Source: Nocardia tenerifensis NBRC 101015 (GTDB lineage Bacteria > Actinomycetota > Actinomycetes > Mycobacteriales > Mycobacteriaceae). Taken from it: a stretch of DNA of 36,947 bases. Position numbers and translations under genes: made by a program. The stretch spans positions 1-36,947 of the forward strand of contig NZ_BAGH01000007.1 of the NCBI RefSeq assembly GCF_000308715.1, read 5' to 3'. Positions 1-9,320 of the stretch are shown in pieces; within the stretch, counting starts at the first letter, position 1, and each line of letters begins with the position of its first letter. The notes under the pieces were generated by a model. The model searched no databases. It was not told the DNA's origin and saw only the letters and a program-made list of their open reading frames with translations.

Positions 1-931
1 TGGGGTTCGGGTTGTGCATCGGGGCCGGGGTGGCGGTGCAGGGGCGGATCAACGGGGCGCTCGGTGCGCGGTTGCACGACGGATCGCTGCGGCCACCGTC
101 AGTTTCGGCCTCGGGCTGCTGGTCCTGGTGCTCGTGTTCGCGTTCAGCGGTCGCCTGCGCGAGGGCGCCGCGCGGGTTCGGGTCGCGCTGGCGGCGGGCA
201 CGCTGCGCCCGTGGCATCTGCTCGGCGGGCTCTGCGGTGCGCTCTTCGTCGCCTGTCAGGGCCTCACGGTCGCGGCGATCGGCGTCACGGCGTTCACGGT
301 CGCCGTGGTCGCGGGCCAGCTGCTGAGCAGTCTCGTGGTGGATCGCCTCGGCGTCGCGCCGAACGGCCGGACTCCGGTCACCGCGTTGCGGTTCGGCGCG
401 GCCGCCCTCGCCGTGATCGCCGTGCTGGTCGCGGGTTCGGGCCGCTCGGGCGCGCCGATCGGCGCCCTCTCGGTCCCCGACTCTTTGCGCGGTGCGCCGA
501 CCGCACTGCTGATCGTCCTGCCCGCCTTGGCGGGCATCGGCATGGCCTGGCAGCAGGCGGTCAACGGTCGCGTCGGTGCGGTCGGCGGCGCGCTGTCGGC
601 CACCCTGACCAACTTCTGCGTCGGCCTTGTCGCCCTGGTGGTGCTGGAGGGCGTCATCGTGATCGACTCCGGCCTACCGACCGAATTCCCCACGCGGCCA
701 TGGCTTTATGTCGGCGGCCTGATCGGCGTGGGGTTCATCGCCCTGGCCGCCCTCACCGTCCGCTGGATCGGCGTCCTGCTGCTCGGCTTGACCTCCGTGG
801 CGGGCCAACTCCTGACGTCGATCGTGCTGGACATCGCCGCCCCGACCGAGGCGGGCCTGTCCGTCACCGCGGTAGTGGGCAGCGCCCTGACCCTGGTCGC
901 CGTCGGCATCGCCACCCGCTCCCACGGCTGA
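1..931 (+). CDS. YdcZ-family (DUF606) DMT transporter, 5' partial, apparent frameshift
   Basis: Integral membrane protein of the YdcZ branch of the drug/metabolite transporter superfamily, in the long two-repeat form. Hydrophobic segments follow one another along the whole chain, and the stretch with GVTAFTVAVVAGQLLSS is typical of the family. The coding signal starts outside the window. Bases 3 to about 86 read in one frame as family-like sequence (IGAGVAVQGRINGALG), and from about base 83 to the stop the family-like sequence is in another frame, beginning AAATVSFGLG. A loss of 4 bases (or 1) near 84-88, within GGATCGCTGCGG, would explain the jump. The GTG at 14 that opens the longer frame is therefore unlikely to be the real start. 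This is either a recent pseudogene or a sequencing error. It converges on the next gene with a 9-base gap. Substrate unknown. Confidence 0.72.
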   Translation, partial: GVRVVHRGRGGGAGADQRGARCAVARRIAAATVSFGLGLLVLVLVFAFSGRLREGAARVRVALAAGTLRPWHLLGGLCGALFVACQGLTVAAIGVTAFTVAVVAGQLLSSLVVDRLGVAPNGRTPVTALRFGAAALAVIAVLVAGSGRSGAPIGALSVPDSLRGAPTALLIVLPALAGIGMAWQQAVNGRVGAVGGALSATLTNFCVGLVALVVLEGVIVIDSGLPTEFPTRPWLYVGGLIGVGFIALAALTVRWIGVLLLGLTSVAGQLLTSIVLDIAAPTEAGLSVTAVVGSALTLVAVGIATRSHG

Positions 932-940
932 GCGCGGGTC

Positions 941-2479
941 TCAGCTCAGCTTGCGTGAGCGCAGTTCGTGTCCCTTGGACGTCTTACAGCGCCCCGACTC
1001 CAGGTCCCACTGCCAGCCGTGCAGGTTGCAGGTGAGCGTATTGCCCTCCACCACACCGAATTTCGACAGGTCCGCCTTGAGGTGCGGGCAGCGGCGCTGC
1101 ACCTCCCACCCGGCCAGCTCGGTCGAGGCGGAGTCGTCGTGCGCCTCGGCGAACCAGCCGTCGGCGTAGGCGATCCGCTCGTCGGTGAGACATTTGAAGA
1201 AGGTGTAGAGGAACTCGTTGTAGCCGCCGATCCGCCACGCCTGGAAGCGGGTGGACAGGAAGATGGTGTTCACCCAGTCGGGTTCGTTGTCCCGCAGCAC
1301 CGTCCGCACCAGCTCGGGCGCGATGCGGAAACCGTAGCGGTACTTGCCTTCTCCGTCGATCGGCCCGCGCACCACGCGCTTGGGGAAGTCCAGGACCACC
1401 GTCTCGTCGCCGATCACCAGCCCGACCGGGTAGCCGATGCCGTCGCAGATCAGATCACTCTGCGCCATGATCGGCTCGAACAGCGCCTTCAGCGGTTCGA
1501 GCAGCGGGCCTTCGCCGGTGGCCCAGGTCTGCTTCTCCGCCGCGAGCACCGGCGCGAGCCGCTGCGCCATCAACTCGATGTACTCGGCCTTGTTGTCGTA
1601 GATCAACCCGGGCTCGAAGGGGTGGGTCAGCTCCAGCTCGGCCCCGCGGACGTCGGCGACGGACCCGGGGATCATCAGGATCCCGCCCTCGTTGCCGTGG
1701 ATGCGCATCTGCTCCAGGAACACCATCTGGTCCGGGAAGATATTGCCCTCGTCGCCGTGGTCGTCGTTGAGGTAGCGCAGCTCGTCGTCCAGGAACACCG
1801 GCGGCCCGGCCGACGGCACCACCCAGGTGGCGCCGACCTGCTCGATGTAGCTGCGGCACCGGTCCATGCCGCGCTGGCGCTTCTGCTTGCCGAAGTTGGA
1901 CTTGGTCCGGCTGGGGATGTCGTAGACCATCGGGTACCAGATGGCGCCCGAGTACTGCAGCAGGTGGATGTCGACGTGGCCGAACGCGTCGTGCAGCACG
2001 TCCATGTCGACCGGGCGGGCGTCGTTCATGTTGAAACACGTGGTCTCGCCGTCGGAGACGACCAGCCCGGAGTCGCCGATCGGGCCGTCGGCGGGCGCGC
2101 GCAACGCGATGATCATGATGTCGATCTCGGCGCCGTTGGCGCTGATGGTGTGCTTGACCGAGTCCTCGGTCTCGAAGAACTTGTGGAAGCCGAGCTTCTC
2201 CAGTTCGCGCTTCAGATCCGGCACCGGGTAGTCCGGCAGCAGCACCGTCGCGTCCTTGTTGACGTGCTCGGCCAGGTTCTTCGCGTCGAAGTGATCGCGG
2301 TGCAGGTGCGAGACGTAGAGGAAATCGCAGTTGCCCAGCTCGTCCCAGTCCAGCTGGGTGTTGTCCGGGAACGGGAACCACGACGCGAAGTACGCGGGGT
2401 TGACCCACGGGTCGCAAAGGATCGACCCCGCCGCGGTGCGGATGTGGAATCCGGCGTGTCCGACGCTGGTGATCTGCAC
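941..2479 (-). CDS. MBL-fold metallohydrolase with C-terminal Rieske [2Fe-2S] domain (Rv3818-like)
   Basis: A 512-residue two-domain protein. The N-terminal metallo-beta-lactamase fold carries the metal motif HLHRDH (H58, H60, D62, H63). The C-terminal Rieske domain has the cluster ligands C464-P-H466 and C484-x2-H487. This combination resembles CMP-N-acetylneuraminate hydroxylase-like proteins and M. tuberculosis Rv3818, which lies in the same envelope gene cluster. The substrate is unknown and no sialic acid genes are nearby, so a CMP-Neu5Ac role should not be assumed. The GTG start at 2479 is supported by an AGGAGG-like ribosome site about 9 bases upstream. No signal peptide is seen, so it is probably cytoplasmic. 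Confidence 0.88.
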   Translation of the reverse strand: MQITSVGHAGFHIRTAAGSILCDPWVNPAYFASWFPFPDNTQLDWDELGNCDFLYVSHLHRDHFDAKNLAEHVNKDATVLLPDYPVPDLKRELEKLGFHKFFETEDSVKHTISANGAEIDIMIIALRAPADGPIGDSGLVVSDGETTCFNMNDARPVDMDVLHDAFGHVDIHLLQYSGAIWYPMVYDIPSRTKSNFGKQKRQRGMDRCRSYIEQVGATWVVPSAGPPVFLDDELRYLNDDHGDEGNIFPDQMVFLEQMRIHGNEGGILMIPGSVADVRGAELELTHPFEPGLIYDNKAEYIELMAQRLAPVLAAEKQTWATGEGPLLEPLKALFEPIMAQSDLICDGIGYPVGLVIGDETVVLDFPKRVVRGPIDGEGKYRYGFRIAPELVRTVLRDNEPDWVNTIFLSTRFQAWRIGGYNEFLYTFFKCLTDERIAYADGWFAEAHDDSASTELAGWEVQRRCPHLKADLSKFGVVEGNTLTCNLHGWQWDLESGRCKTSKGHELRSRKLS

Positions 2480-2586
2480 GAGCTGCTCCTCCTACCGTTA
2501 CCAGCCCTCCAGGGTAGTGGCTGGGTGGACCGGCGGCCGACGCGGTGCCGCCGGTGTCGGGGGCGTCGTCGCCGAAGCGGGCGCGA

Positions 2587-3483
2587 CTACGCGGAAACGT
2601 CGCCGATGCAGTAGCCCTGGGCGCCGGCGACCAGGGTGAAGGTCCGGGTCTGGGTCGTGCCCGCGGGGTTGGTCACCGGGACCTGCACCGCGATGTAATC
2701 CCCGCGTAGTCGCTCGGAGCTGATCTCCTGATCGGCGAATTTGGTCGCGCCGGTCAGCTTTCCGGGAGTGACCGCCAGCGGCGCGGGGATCCCCTTGCCG
2801 GTGCCGGTGGGATCCCATGTCGCCGGCGTCGCCTTACAGATCAGCGGGTAAGTGCCCTCCTTATCGGCGGCGTCGAGCGGCGTGCCGACGAATCGGGCCA
2901 GGTAGCGGCGCACGGTGTGCCGGGCGTCGGCGTCGTTGTAGTCGATGTCGGCGCCCGCCGAGGCGACCCGCGGGCAGGCGTAGCCGGTGTCGAGCGCGGC
3001 GCGGTCGACGGCGACGGTGGTGTTCCTGGTCTTCCAGGTGATGCCGTCCGAGGTCGCCGTGCCGGGCTGGGCGAGGGCGGCGAGAATGGACTGCTCGTCG
3101 GCGTACATGTCGGCCACGTTGCGCGGCGCGATGGTCCAGCACTTGGCCTGCAACTGCGCGACGGTGGCCGTCTTCAGGTCGTCGGCCCAACGCCGCACCG
3201 AGGCGGGCAGTTCGGTGACCGGGCCGACCGAGGGCGCGGCCGCCGCGGTCGTGAACGGCACGGGAGTCGCCGGGATGGCGGCGGGCGGTGTCTTGCTCAC
3301 GGCCGAGACCGCCACCGGCTCGTCATCGCCCGGGATGCCGACCGTCGAGTCACAGCCCGCGAGCACGAACGCGCCGGTGAGCGCCAAGCCACCGAGCAGG
3401 ACCCGCGTGCCGCCCCGTCGAGTGAACTCCGCGTGCGGCGTTTTCCGGTCGCGTCCAGAGGGATTCGGACGGGCGCATTCCAC
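2587..3483 (-). CDS. Putative lipoprotein, function unknown
   Basis: A 298-residue exported protein. After a basic N-terminus comes a hydrophobic stretch ending in the lipobox VLAGC at about residues 40-44, so it should be lipid-anchored on the outer face of the membrane. A Pro/Ala/Thr-rich linker follows (roughly residues 45-90), then a compact C-terminal domain with four more cysteines (in AKCWT, YACPR, LICKA and GYCIG), enough for two disulfides. The fold is not recognised. The GTG start at 3483 is chosen because it has a GAGGA-type ribosome site; it leaves an unusually long n-region before the hydrophobic core, but no nearer start codon exists. It lies upstream of the Rieske gene on the same strand (107-base gap) and is divergent from the acyltransferases. 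Confidence 0.75.
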   Translation of the reverse strand: MECARPNPSGRDRKTPHAEFTRRGGTRVLLGGLALTGAFVLAGCDSTVGIPGDDEPVAVSAVSKTPPAAIPATPVPFTTAAAAPSVGPVTELPASVRRWADDLKTATVAQLQAKCWTIAPRNVADMYADEQSILAALAQPGTATSDGITWKTRNTTVAVDRAALDTGYACPRVASAGADIDYNDADARHTVRRYLARFVGTPLDAADKEGTYPLICKATPATWDPTGTGKGIPAPLAVTPGKLTGATKFADQEISSERLRGDYIAVQVPVTNPAGTTQTRTFTLVAGAQGYCIGDVSA

Positions 3484-3590
3484 TTCGACGATCCTCTTCT
3501 CTTACACCATGCGACGGGCCGATCGAGCCGCCCCGGACCCGGCGTGACCCACAAAGCAGCGGCCCACTGCCGGAGGGGACAGTCAGCGAC

Positions 3591-3596
3591 TACGCT
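3591..3596 (+). promoter_or_regulatory. Candidate -10 box of a leaderless promoter for the first acyltransferase
   Basis: TACGCT fits the actinobacterial TANNNT -10 pattern and ends 9 bases before the GTG at 3606. There is no convincing ribosome site between them, so the transcript may begin at or within a few bases of the start codon. No clear -35 box is seen. Confidence 0.4.
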
Positions 3597-3605
3597 AGCG
3601 GAATT

Positions 3606-4349
3606 GTGGAACCCGTCTACCGGACGATCATCGGCCTCGCCCGTACCGTCTTCTTCGTCGAAGGCCTGAAGTTCACCGTCAAGGGCGATGAACATATCCC
3701 CGCGCGGGGTGGTGCCGTGCTCGCGGTCAACCACACCGGGTACATGGACTTCACCTACGCGGGTCTACCGGTGCGCACGCCCAAGCGCTATATCCGGTTC
3801 ATGGCGAAGAAGGAGGTCTTCGACGACAAGATCTCCGGCCCGATTATGCGCGCGCTCAAGCATATTCCGGTCGACCGGGGCGCGGGCGCGGACTCCTACA
3901 AGGCCGCGGTGGATTACCTGCGGCGGGGTGAGCTCGTCGGCGTGTACCCCGAGGCGACCATCAGCCGCAGCTTCGAGATCAAGGACTTCAAGTCCGGTGC
4001 CGCGCGCATGGCCATCGAGGCCGACGTGCCGATCATCCCGATCGTCATCTGGGGCGCGCAGCGGGTGTGGACCAAGGGTTTCCCGAAGCGGCTGGGCCGC
4101 ACCAACACTCCGATCTCCATCGCCGTCGGCGCGCCGATCCCGCCGTTCGAGCCGGCGTCGGAGCTGACCGCCGAGCTGCGCTCGACCATGCAGGAGATGC
4201 TGCTCGACCTGCAGAAGGACTACCACCACGAGCCGGGCGCGTACTGGGTCCCCGCCCGTCTCGGCGGCAGCGCTCCTACCCTGGAGGAGGCCGACGCGCT
4301 CGATGCCGCCGAGGCCGCGGAGAAGGCCGCGCGGAAGAAGACGGCCTAG
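3606..4349 (+). CDS. PlsC-type lysophospholipid acyltransferase 1 (Rv3814c-3816c-like)
   Basis: A 247-residue 1-acylglycerol-3-phosphate acyltransferase-family protein, expected to transfer an acyl chain from acyl-CoA or acyl-ACP to a lysolipid at the inner membrane face. The catalytic HX4D motif is NHTGYMDF (near residue 42), and the later blocks YPEATISRS and PIIPIVIWG match motifs III and IV, although the usual FPEGTRS is replaced by YPEATISRS. The C-terminal tail is charged and Ala/Glu/Lys-rich. It is followed 17 bases later by a close paralogue, as in M. tuberculosis, where Rv3814c-Rv3816c form a tandem set. The GTG start aligns with the start of the paralogue. The acyl acceptor is unknown. 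Confidence 0.88.
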   Translation: MEPVYRTIIGLARTVFFVEGLKFTVKGDEHIPARGGAVLAVNHTGYMDFTYAGLPVRTPKRYIRFMAKKEVFDDKISGPIMRALKHIPVDRGAGADSYKAAVDYLRRGELVGVYPEATISRSFEIKDFKSGAARMAIEADVPIIPIVIWGAQRVWTKGFPKRLGRTNTPISIAVGAPIPPFEPASELTAELRSTMQEMLLDLQKDYHHEPGAYWVPARLGGSAPTLEEADALDAAEAAEKAARKKTA

Positions 4350-4366
4350 TAACAGCGGAGATGCGG

Positions 4367-5113
4367 ATGGCGCGGGAACCGGTTTACGACGTACTCACCG
4401 GCTTGGTCCGCACCATTTTCCTGGTGCAGGGTCTGCGGATCAATATCGCGGGCCAGGACCGGATCCCGAGCTCCGGCGGCGCGGTGCTCGCCGTGAACCA
4501 CACCGCGTACCTGGACTTCATGGAGGTCGGGCTGGTCGGGCGCCGGTCAGGGCGCAATGTGCGATACATGATGAAGGCCGAACTCGAGCACGGCATCGTC
4601 GGCTTCCTCATGAAGCACTGCAAGGCGATCGGCGTCGACCGAACGGCGGGCGCGCAGTCCTACAGTCGCGCCGTGCACGCGCTGCGCGATGGCGAACTCG
4701 TCGTGGTCTACCCGGAGGCGACGATCAGCCGCAGCTTCGAGTTGAAGGAGTTCAAGTCCGGCGCCGCCCGCATGGCGATCGAGGCCGGCGTCCCGATCAT
4801 CCCCGTGGTCATCTGGGGCGCCCACCGCGTCTGGACGAAGGACATTCCGAAACGGCTGGGCCGCCATCGGTTTCCGATCAATATCCGCGTCGGCGAGCCC
4901 ATACCACCGGCGGAACCTCCGGAAACCCTCACCGCGACGCTCCGCACCCACATGAGCGAGCTGCTCACTGAGGCCCAGCGCGACTACCCGATGGAACCCG
5001 GCGCCCGCTGGGTCCCCGCCCGCCTCGGCGGCACCGCGCCCACCCTGGCCGAGGCCGCCGTCCTCGAGCAGGAAGAACTGGCTCGCCGCCGCGCCAAGTC
5101 CCAGCGTCCCTGA
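4367..5113 (+). CDS. PlsC-type lysophospholipid acyltransferase 2, tandem paralogue
   Basis: A 248-residue paralogue of the preceding gene, alignable end to end. HX4D is NHTAYLDF, motif III is again YPEATISRS, and the PIIPVVIWGAHRVWTK block is shared. The ATG at 4367 is chosen over the one at 4361 because GGAG at 4357-4360 sits 6 bases before 4367 but abuts 4361, and because MAREPVYDV then aligns with MEPVYRTI of the first copy. The frame is open far upstream, but that extension only overlaps the first gene. The two copies probably form one operon with different acceptor or chain preferences (inference). The stop lies 3 bases from the convergent AraC gene stop. Confidence 0.88.
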   Translation: MAREPVYDVLTGLVRTIFLVQGLRINIAGQDRIPSSGGAVLAVNHTAYLDFMEVGLVGRRSGRNVRYMMKAELEHGIVGFLMKHCKAIGVDRTAGAQSYSRAVHALRDGELVVVYPEATISRSFELKEFKSGAARMAIEAGVPIIPVVIWGAHRVWTKDIPKRLGRHRFPINIRVGEPIPPAEPPETLTATLRTHMSELLTEAQRDYPMEPGARWVPARLGGTAPTLAEAAVLEQEELARRRAKSQRP

Positions 5114-5116
5114 CCC

Positions 5117-5998
5117 TCAGATGCGGTCGAGCGGCCGGCAGGGGGAAGGTGTGGGAACCGCGCCACGCAGGAACGAGCGCGGCGGGACACCCATGAGGGT
5201 GCGGAAGTCGGCGGTCATGTGCGACTGGTCGAAGTAGCCGTTGTCGGCGGCGAGCTGAGCGAGCGAGGTCGCGTCGGGCGGCTCGTGCTCGCCTCCGCCG
5301 ACGGGGGTCCCGGCCCGCACCTGCGACAGGATGCGGCGCACGCGACCTATTCGCGCGAAATGCTTGGGGGAGACGCCGATCCCGGCGGTGAACAGGTTGC
5401 GCAGCTGACGTTCGCTGACGGCGAGCTCGCGGGCCAGGGCGGTCATGGAGCGACCGTCCGGCCGCGCCGACAGCGCCGCGACGGCCGAGCGCAGGATGTC
5501 GCGCTGCGCCCGTCGGGTAGCGTCTTCCGAGATGCGCTGCGGCAGTTGGTCTTTCAGAAACGCGAAGATCTCGTCGGCGTCCAGCTCGTTCAGTTCGCCC
5601 GCGAGACCGGCCGCGATGCCGGGCAGATCCGTGAGGCGGACCACGCGATCGGTGAGGGCGGACGCGGGCACGCCGAGCAGCGGCCGGACCGCGCCCGGCG
5701 CCAAACGCAGCCGCAGACACGCCGCCGGCTTGTCCGGCTGGTAGTAGCGGGCCCTGGTCTGTGGCCCGATCACGAACGCCGCGCGGGGCGCGGACTCCTG
5801 CCTGCGCAGCACGATCGTGGTCGCGGCTTGGGGGACATGGGCGAACGACCCGGCCGGGTCGCGGATCGTCGGAATGCGCCCGAGCTCGGTGAGCCAGGGC
5901 CGCAACGACTCCGGCGCGGGCACCGTCGCCTCGACGAGGTCGGCCGTCACGACGAGCGCCGGACGCGAGAGGGTGGTCACCGGATCCACTGTAAGCAC
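5117..5998 (-). CDS. AraC-family transcriptional regulator
   Basis: A 293-residue regulator. The N-terminal half is a beta-rich sensing region of the kind found in actinobacterial AraC proteins. The C-terminal two thirds hold the paired helix-turn-helix DNA-binding domain, with the typical elements MTALARELAVSERQLRNLF and LAQLAADNGYFDQSHMTADFRTLMGVPP. It is divergent from the NmrA-like gene, with 68 bases between them, so that gene is the most likely target. The GTG at 5998 is the longest start; in-frame GTG codons a few residues further in are alternatives. Ligand unknown. Confidence 0.88.
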   Translation of the reverse strand: MLTVDPVTTLSRPALVVTADLVEATVPAPESLRPWLTELGRIPTIRDPAGSFAHVPQAATTIVLRRQESAPRAAFVIGPQTRARYYQPDKPAACLRLRLAPGAVRPLLGVPASALTDRVVRLTDLPGIAAGLAGELNELDADEIFAFLKDQLPQRISEDATRRAQRDILRSAVAALSARPDGRSMTALARELAVSERQLRNLFTAGIGVSPKHFARIGRVRRILSQVRAGTPVGGGEHEPPDATSLAQLAADNGYFDQSHMTADFRTLMGVPPRSFLRGAVPTPSPCRPLDRI

Positions 5999-6066
5999 CG
6001 AACAGGGGACCGGGTGTGCCGAATTTTCCTAGAGAACCGGCTGGTCGAGACAGCAGCGTTGGGCTC

Positions 6067-6951
6067 ATGATTCTGATCACCGGTGCCACCGGCACCATCG
6101 GCAGCGAGATCGTCCGGCAATTGGCGGCGCGCGGCGAGCGGGTCCGCGCGGTCACCCGCGACCCGGCCCGGGCCCAGTTTCCCGACGGCGTCGAGGTGGT
6201 CCGCGGCGACTACCATGACCCGGCCTCGATCGCGGCGGCCGCGTCCGGCGCCGAGGCCGCGTTCGCCGTCGGCATGCTCGGGCCGGAGTACGCCGATCTC
6301 GACCGCGCGCTGATCGTCACCGCGGTCGAGGCCGGAGTTCGCCGCATCGTGAAGCTCTCCGCCATCGGCACCGGCGAGGCCGAGCTGGGTCACATCGGCG
6401 GCTGGCATCTGCCCGGCGAGCGGGCGGTCAGGGACAGCGGCGTCGACTGGACCATCCTGCGCCCCAGTTCTTTCGCCTCGAACACGTTGAGCTGGGCCGA
6501 CGCGATCCGCACCGGGCAGCCCGTGCCGAGCATGACCGGCGGGGGCAGTCAGGGCGTCGTCGACCCGCGCGACGTCTCGGCGGTGGCGGTGGAGGCGCTG
6601 CTCACCTCCGAGCACGCCGGCCGCGTCTACACCCTGACCGGTCCCGAACTGCTGACCGCCGCGGACCAGGCCGCCGTGCTCGCGGAGGTGCTCGCCCGTC
6701 CGGTGGAGGTCGTCGATGTGCCGGACGCGGTCGCCCGCGAAAACATGCTCGCCGCAGGGCTTTCCGAGGAGTTCGTCGCGGGCGCCCTGGCGGGCCAGGC
6801 CTATGTTCGAGGGGGCGGTAATGCCGTCGTCACCGACGACCTGCGCCGAGCCCTCGGCCGCGCACCCCGCACCTACCGGGAATGGGCGACCGATCATGTC
6901 CACGCGTTCCTCGATGCGCCGGATCTGCCCCGCAAGGTCTCCATCACCTAA
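6067..6951 (+). CDS. NmrA-like / atypical SDR NAD(P)-binding protein
   Basis: A 294-residue protein starting MILITGATGTIG, the nucleotide-binding Rossmann motif of atypical short-chain dehydrogenases of the NmrA/HSCARG type. Further family features are a VTRDP block after strand 2, KLSAIG around the SDR serine position, and WTILRPSSFASN. These proteins act as NADPH sensors or quinone/NAD(P)H oxidoreductases; which applies here cannot be told. The ATG at 6067 is chosen because it begins at the Rossmann strand; an upstream GTG at 6016 would add 17 residues unlike the family. Divergent from the AraC gene and followed by a strong hairpin before the convergent copper ATPase. Confidence 0.86.
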   Translation: MILITGATGTIGSEIVRQLAARGERVRAVTRDPARAQFPDGVEVVRGDYHDPASIAAAASGAEAAFAVGMLGPEYADLDRALIVTAVEAGVRRIVKLSAIGTGEAELGHIGGWHLPGERAVRDSGVDWTILRPSSFASNTLSWADAIRTGQPVPSMTGGGSQGVVDPRDVSAVAVEALLTSEHAGRVYTLTGPELLTAADQAAVLAEVLARPVEVVDVPDAVARENMLAAGLSEEFVAGALAGQAYVRGGGNAVVTDDLRRALGRAPRTYREWATDHVHAFLDAPDLPRKVSIT

Positions 6952-6972
6952 TGCGTCGGCTCGCGCAACGCC

Positions 6973-7006
6973 GAACGGGGCGGCACCGTTGGGTGCCGCC
7001 CCGTTC
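6973..7006. terminator. Bidirectional hairpin terminator between convergent genes
   Basis: A perfect 15-bp inverted repeat (6973-6987 with 6992-7006) around the loop GTTG lies in the 66-base gap between the convergent stop codons of the NmrA-like gene and the copper ATPase gene. There is no strong U-tract on either strand, as is common for actinobacterial terminators. Confidence 0.8.
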
Positions 7007-7017
7007 GATCGCTCGAA

Positions 7018-9264
7018 TTACGCCGCGGTGGAGCGGAAGGTGCGCAAGCGAAGGCTGTTGCTGACGACGAAGACCGAGGAGAACGCCATGGCGGCGCCCG
7101 CGAGCATCGGGTTCAGCAGCCCGGCCATGGCCAGGGGGATGGCGGCGACGTTGTAGGCGAAGGCCCAGAACAGGTTGCCCTTGATGGTGCCGAGCGTCCT
7201 GCGGGACAGGCGAATCGCGTCGACCGCGGCCCGCAGATCGCCGCGGACCAGCGTGAGATCGCTCGCCTCGATGGCCACGTCGGTGCCGGTGCCCATGGCC
7301 AGGCCGAGGTCGGCCTGCGCCAGCGCCGCGGCGTCGTTGACCCCGTCGCCCACCATCGCGACGACCTTGCCCTCGGCCTGTAGCCGTTCGACGGTGTCGA
7401 CCTTGTCCTTCGGCAGCACCTCCGCGATCACCTCGTCGATGCCGACCTGGGCGGCGATGGCCGCCGCGGCGGCCTTGTTGTCGCCGGTCAGCATGATCGG
7501 GGTGAGCCCGAGGGCGCGCAGCTGCGAAATCGCCTGAGCCGACGAGGGTTTCACCGCGTCCGCGACCACCAGCACACCGCGGGCCTTACCGTCCCAGCCG
7601 ACCGCCACCGCCGTCTTGCCCTCGGCCTCGGCGTCCCGCATGGCCCGTACCAGCTCGGCGTCGAGCTCCTGCGACCAGTCCGCGAGCAGCCGGGCCCGGC
7701 CGACGACCACCGCGTGCCCGTCCACCACGCCCTGCACCCCGAGGCCCTCGATATTCGCAAAGCCCTCGACCGCTTGCGGCGCACCGACTTTCGCCGCGGC
7801 GCCCTTGGCGATCGCCTGCGCGATCGGGTGCTCGGACGAGTCCTCCAGCGCCCCGGCGAGCGCGAGCACCCGATCGGCGTCTTCGCCCTCGGCCGCGACG
7901 ACGTCCAGCAGGGTCATCCGGCCGGTGGTGACCGTGCCGGTCTTGTCGAGCACCACGGTGTCCACCCGCCTCGTCGACTCCAGCACCTCCGGGCCCTTGA
8001 TCAGGATGCCGAGCTGCGCGCCGCGACCGGTGCCGACCATCAGCGCGGTCGGCGTGGCCAGCCCGAGGGCGCACGGGCAGGCGATGATCAGCACCGCGAC
8101 CGCGGCGGTGAAGGCGGCGGCGACCGAACCGCCGGTGCCGAGCCAGAATCCGAGCGTCGCGACCGAGAGCGCGATCACGATCGGCACGAAGAACCCCGAG
8201 ATCTGGTCGGCCAGCCGCTGCGCCTGCGCCTTGCCGGTCTGCGCGTCCTCGACCAGCTTCGCCATCTGCGCCAGCTGAGTGTCCGAGCCGATCCGGTTGG
8301 CCCGCACCACGATCCGGCCGCCGACGTTCACCGTCGCGCCGACCACCGCGTCGTCGACGCCGACCTCGACCGGCACGGACTCGCCGGTCAGCATCGAGGC
8401 GTCCACGGCGGAGGAGCCCTCGACCACCACGCCGTCGGTGGCGATCTTCTCGCCCGGCCGGACCACGAACCGGTCGCCGACGGCCAGCTGCTCGACGGGT
8501 ATCCGCTGCTCGGCCCCGTCGCGCAGCACCGACACCTCCTTGGCGCCGAGCTCGAGCAGCGCGCGCAGCGCCGCGCCGGCCCGTCGCTTGGAGCGCGCCT
8601 CGAAGAAGCGTCCGGCCAGGATGAACGTGGTGACGCCCGCCGCGGCCTCCAGGTAGATGCTGCCCGTGCCGTCCATCCGCGAGATGGTGAACTCGAACGG
8701 GTGCTTCATGCCCGGCGTGCCCGCCGTGCCCCAGAACAGCGCGTACAGCGACCAGCCCAGCGCGGCGAGGGTGCCCATCGACACCAGCGTGTCCATGGTG
8801 GCCGTGCCGTGGCGCAGGTTGGTCCACGCCGCGCGGTGGAACGGTAGCGCGCCCCACACCACCACCGGCGCGGCCAGCGTCAGCGACAGCCACTGCCAGT
8901 TGGTGAACTGCAGCGCCGGGATCATCGCCATCGCGATCACCGGCACCGTCAGTACCAGCGAGACGAGCAACCGGGTGCGCAGCGAGGCGGTCGGATCCGG
9001 CTCGGCCGCAACGGTTTCCGTGACCTTCGGCGTGGGCAGGGTCGCGCTGTAGCCGGCCTGCTCGACGGTGGCGATCAGGTCCTCGGGCGAGATATCGCCG
9101 GTCACGTCGACGCGGGCCTTCTCGGTCGCGTAGTTCACCGTCGCGGTGACCCCGTCGAGCTTGTTCAGCTTCTTCTCGATGCGATTGGCGCAGGACGCGC
9201 AGGTCATGCCGCCGATCACCAGTTCGACCTGCCCGATGCCGGGTGGTTGTTTCGTGGTGGTCAT
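7018..9264 (-). CDS. copA: Cu(I)-exporting P-type ATPase (P1B-1)
   Basis: A 748-residue heavy-metal ATPase that pumps Cu(I) out of the cytoplasm. An N-terminal HMA domain has GMTCASC (C22 and C25). The core contains the TGES actuator loop, the CPC metal site in [13 protein letters not shown], the phosphorylation motif DKTGT, SSEHPIA with the P1B His-Pro dipeptide, and [10 protein letters not shown]. The last helices contain YN and MAFSS, the residues that mark Cu(I) specificity in the P1B-1 group. The ATG at 9264 is preferred to the GTG at 9288 because CGGAG lies about 8 bases upstream of it. It is the last gene of a three-gene copper operon behind copZ and an exported protein, 56 bases after the latter. 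Confidence 0.95.
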   Translation of the reverse strand: MTTTKQPPGIGQVELVIGGMTCASCANRIEKKLNKLDGVTATVNYATEKARVDVTGDISPEDLIATVEQAGYSATLPTPKVTETVAAEPDPTASLRTRLLVSLVLTVPVIAMAMIPALQFTNWQWLSLTLAAPVVVWGALPFHRAAWTNLRHGTATMDTLVSMGTLAALGWSLYALFWGTAGTPGMKHPFEFTISRMDGTGSIYLEAAAGVTTFILAGRFFEARSKRRAGAALRALLELGAKEVSVLRDGAEQRIPVEQLAVGDRFVVRPGEKIATDGVVVEGSSAVDASMLTGESVPVEVGVDDAVVGATVNVGGRIVVRANRIGSDTQLAQMAKLVEDAQTGKAQAQRLADQISGFFVPIVIALSVATLGFWLGTGGSVAAAFTAAVAVLIIACPCALGLATPTALMVGTGRGAQLGILIKGPEVLESTRRVDTVVLDKTGTVTTGRMTLLDVVAAEGEDADRVLALAGALEDSSEHPIAQAIAKGAAAKVGAPQAVEGFANIEGLGVQGVVDGHAVVVGRARLLADWSQELDAELVRAMRDAEAEGKTAVAVGWDGKARGVLVVADAVKPSSAQAISQLRALGLTPIMLTGDNKAAAAAIAAQVGIDEVIAEVLPKDKVDTVERLQAEGKVVAMVGDGVNDAAALAQADLGLAMGTGTDVAIEASDLTLVRGDLRAAVDAIRLSRRTLGTIKGNLFWAFAYNVAAIPLAMAGLLNPMLAGAAMAFSSVFVVSNSLRLRTFRSTAA

Positions 9265-9320
9265 CGTGTGCTCCGTTCTGTGCGGCACGGTAGTGGAGAT
9301 TCGGTCGGCGGCGTCGGCGA

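Noticed and set aside
941..2479. CMP-N-acetylneuraminate hydroxylase function for the MBL/Rieske protein
   Set aside because: Domain layout is similar, but no sialic acid genes are nearby and the gene belongs to a conserved actinobacterial envelope cluster.
968..2614. 548-codon plus-strand open frame opposite the Rieske gene
   Set aside because: Antisense shadow: no ribosome site, no recognisable domain, and composition typical of complementary frames in high-GC DNA.
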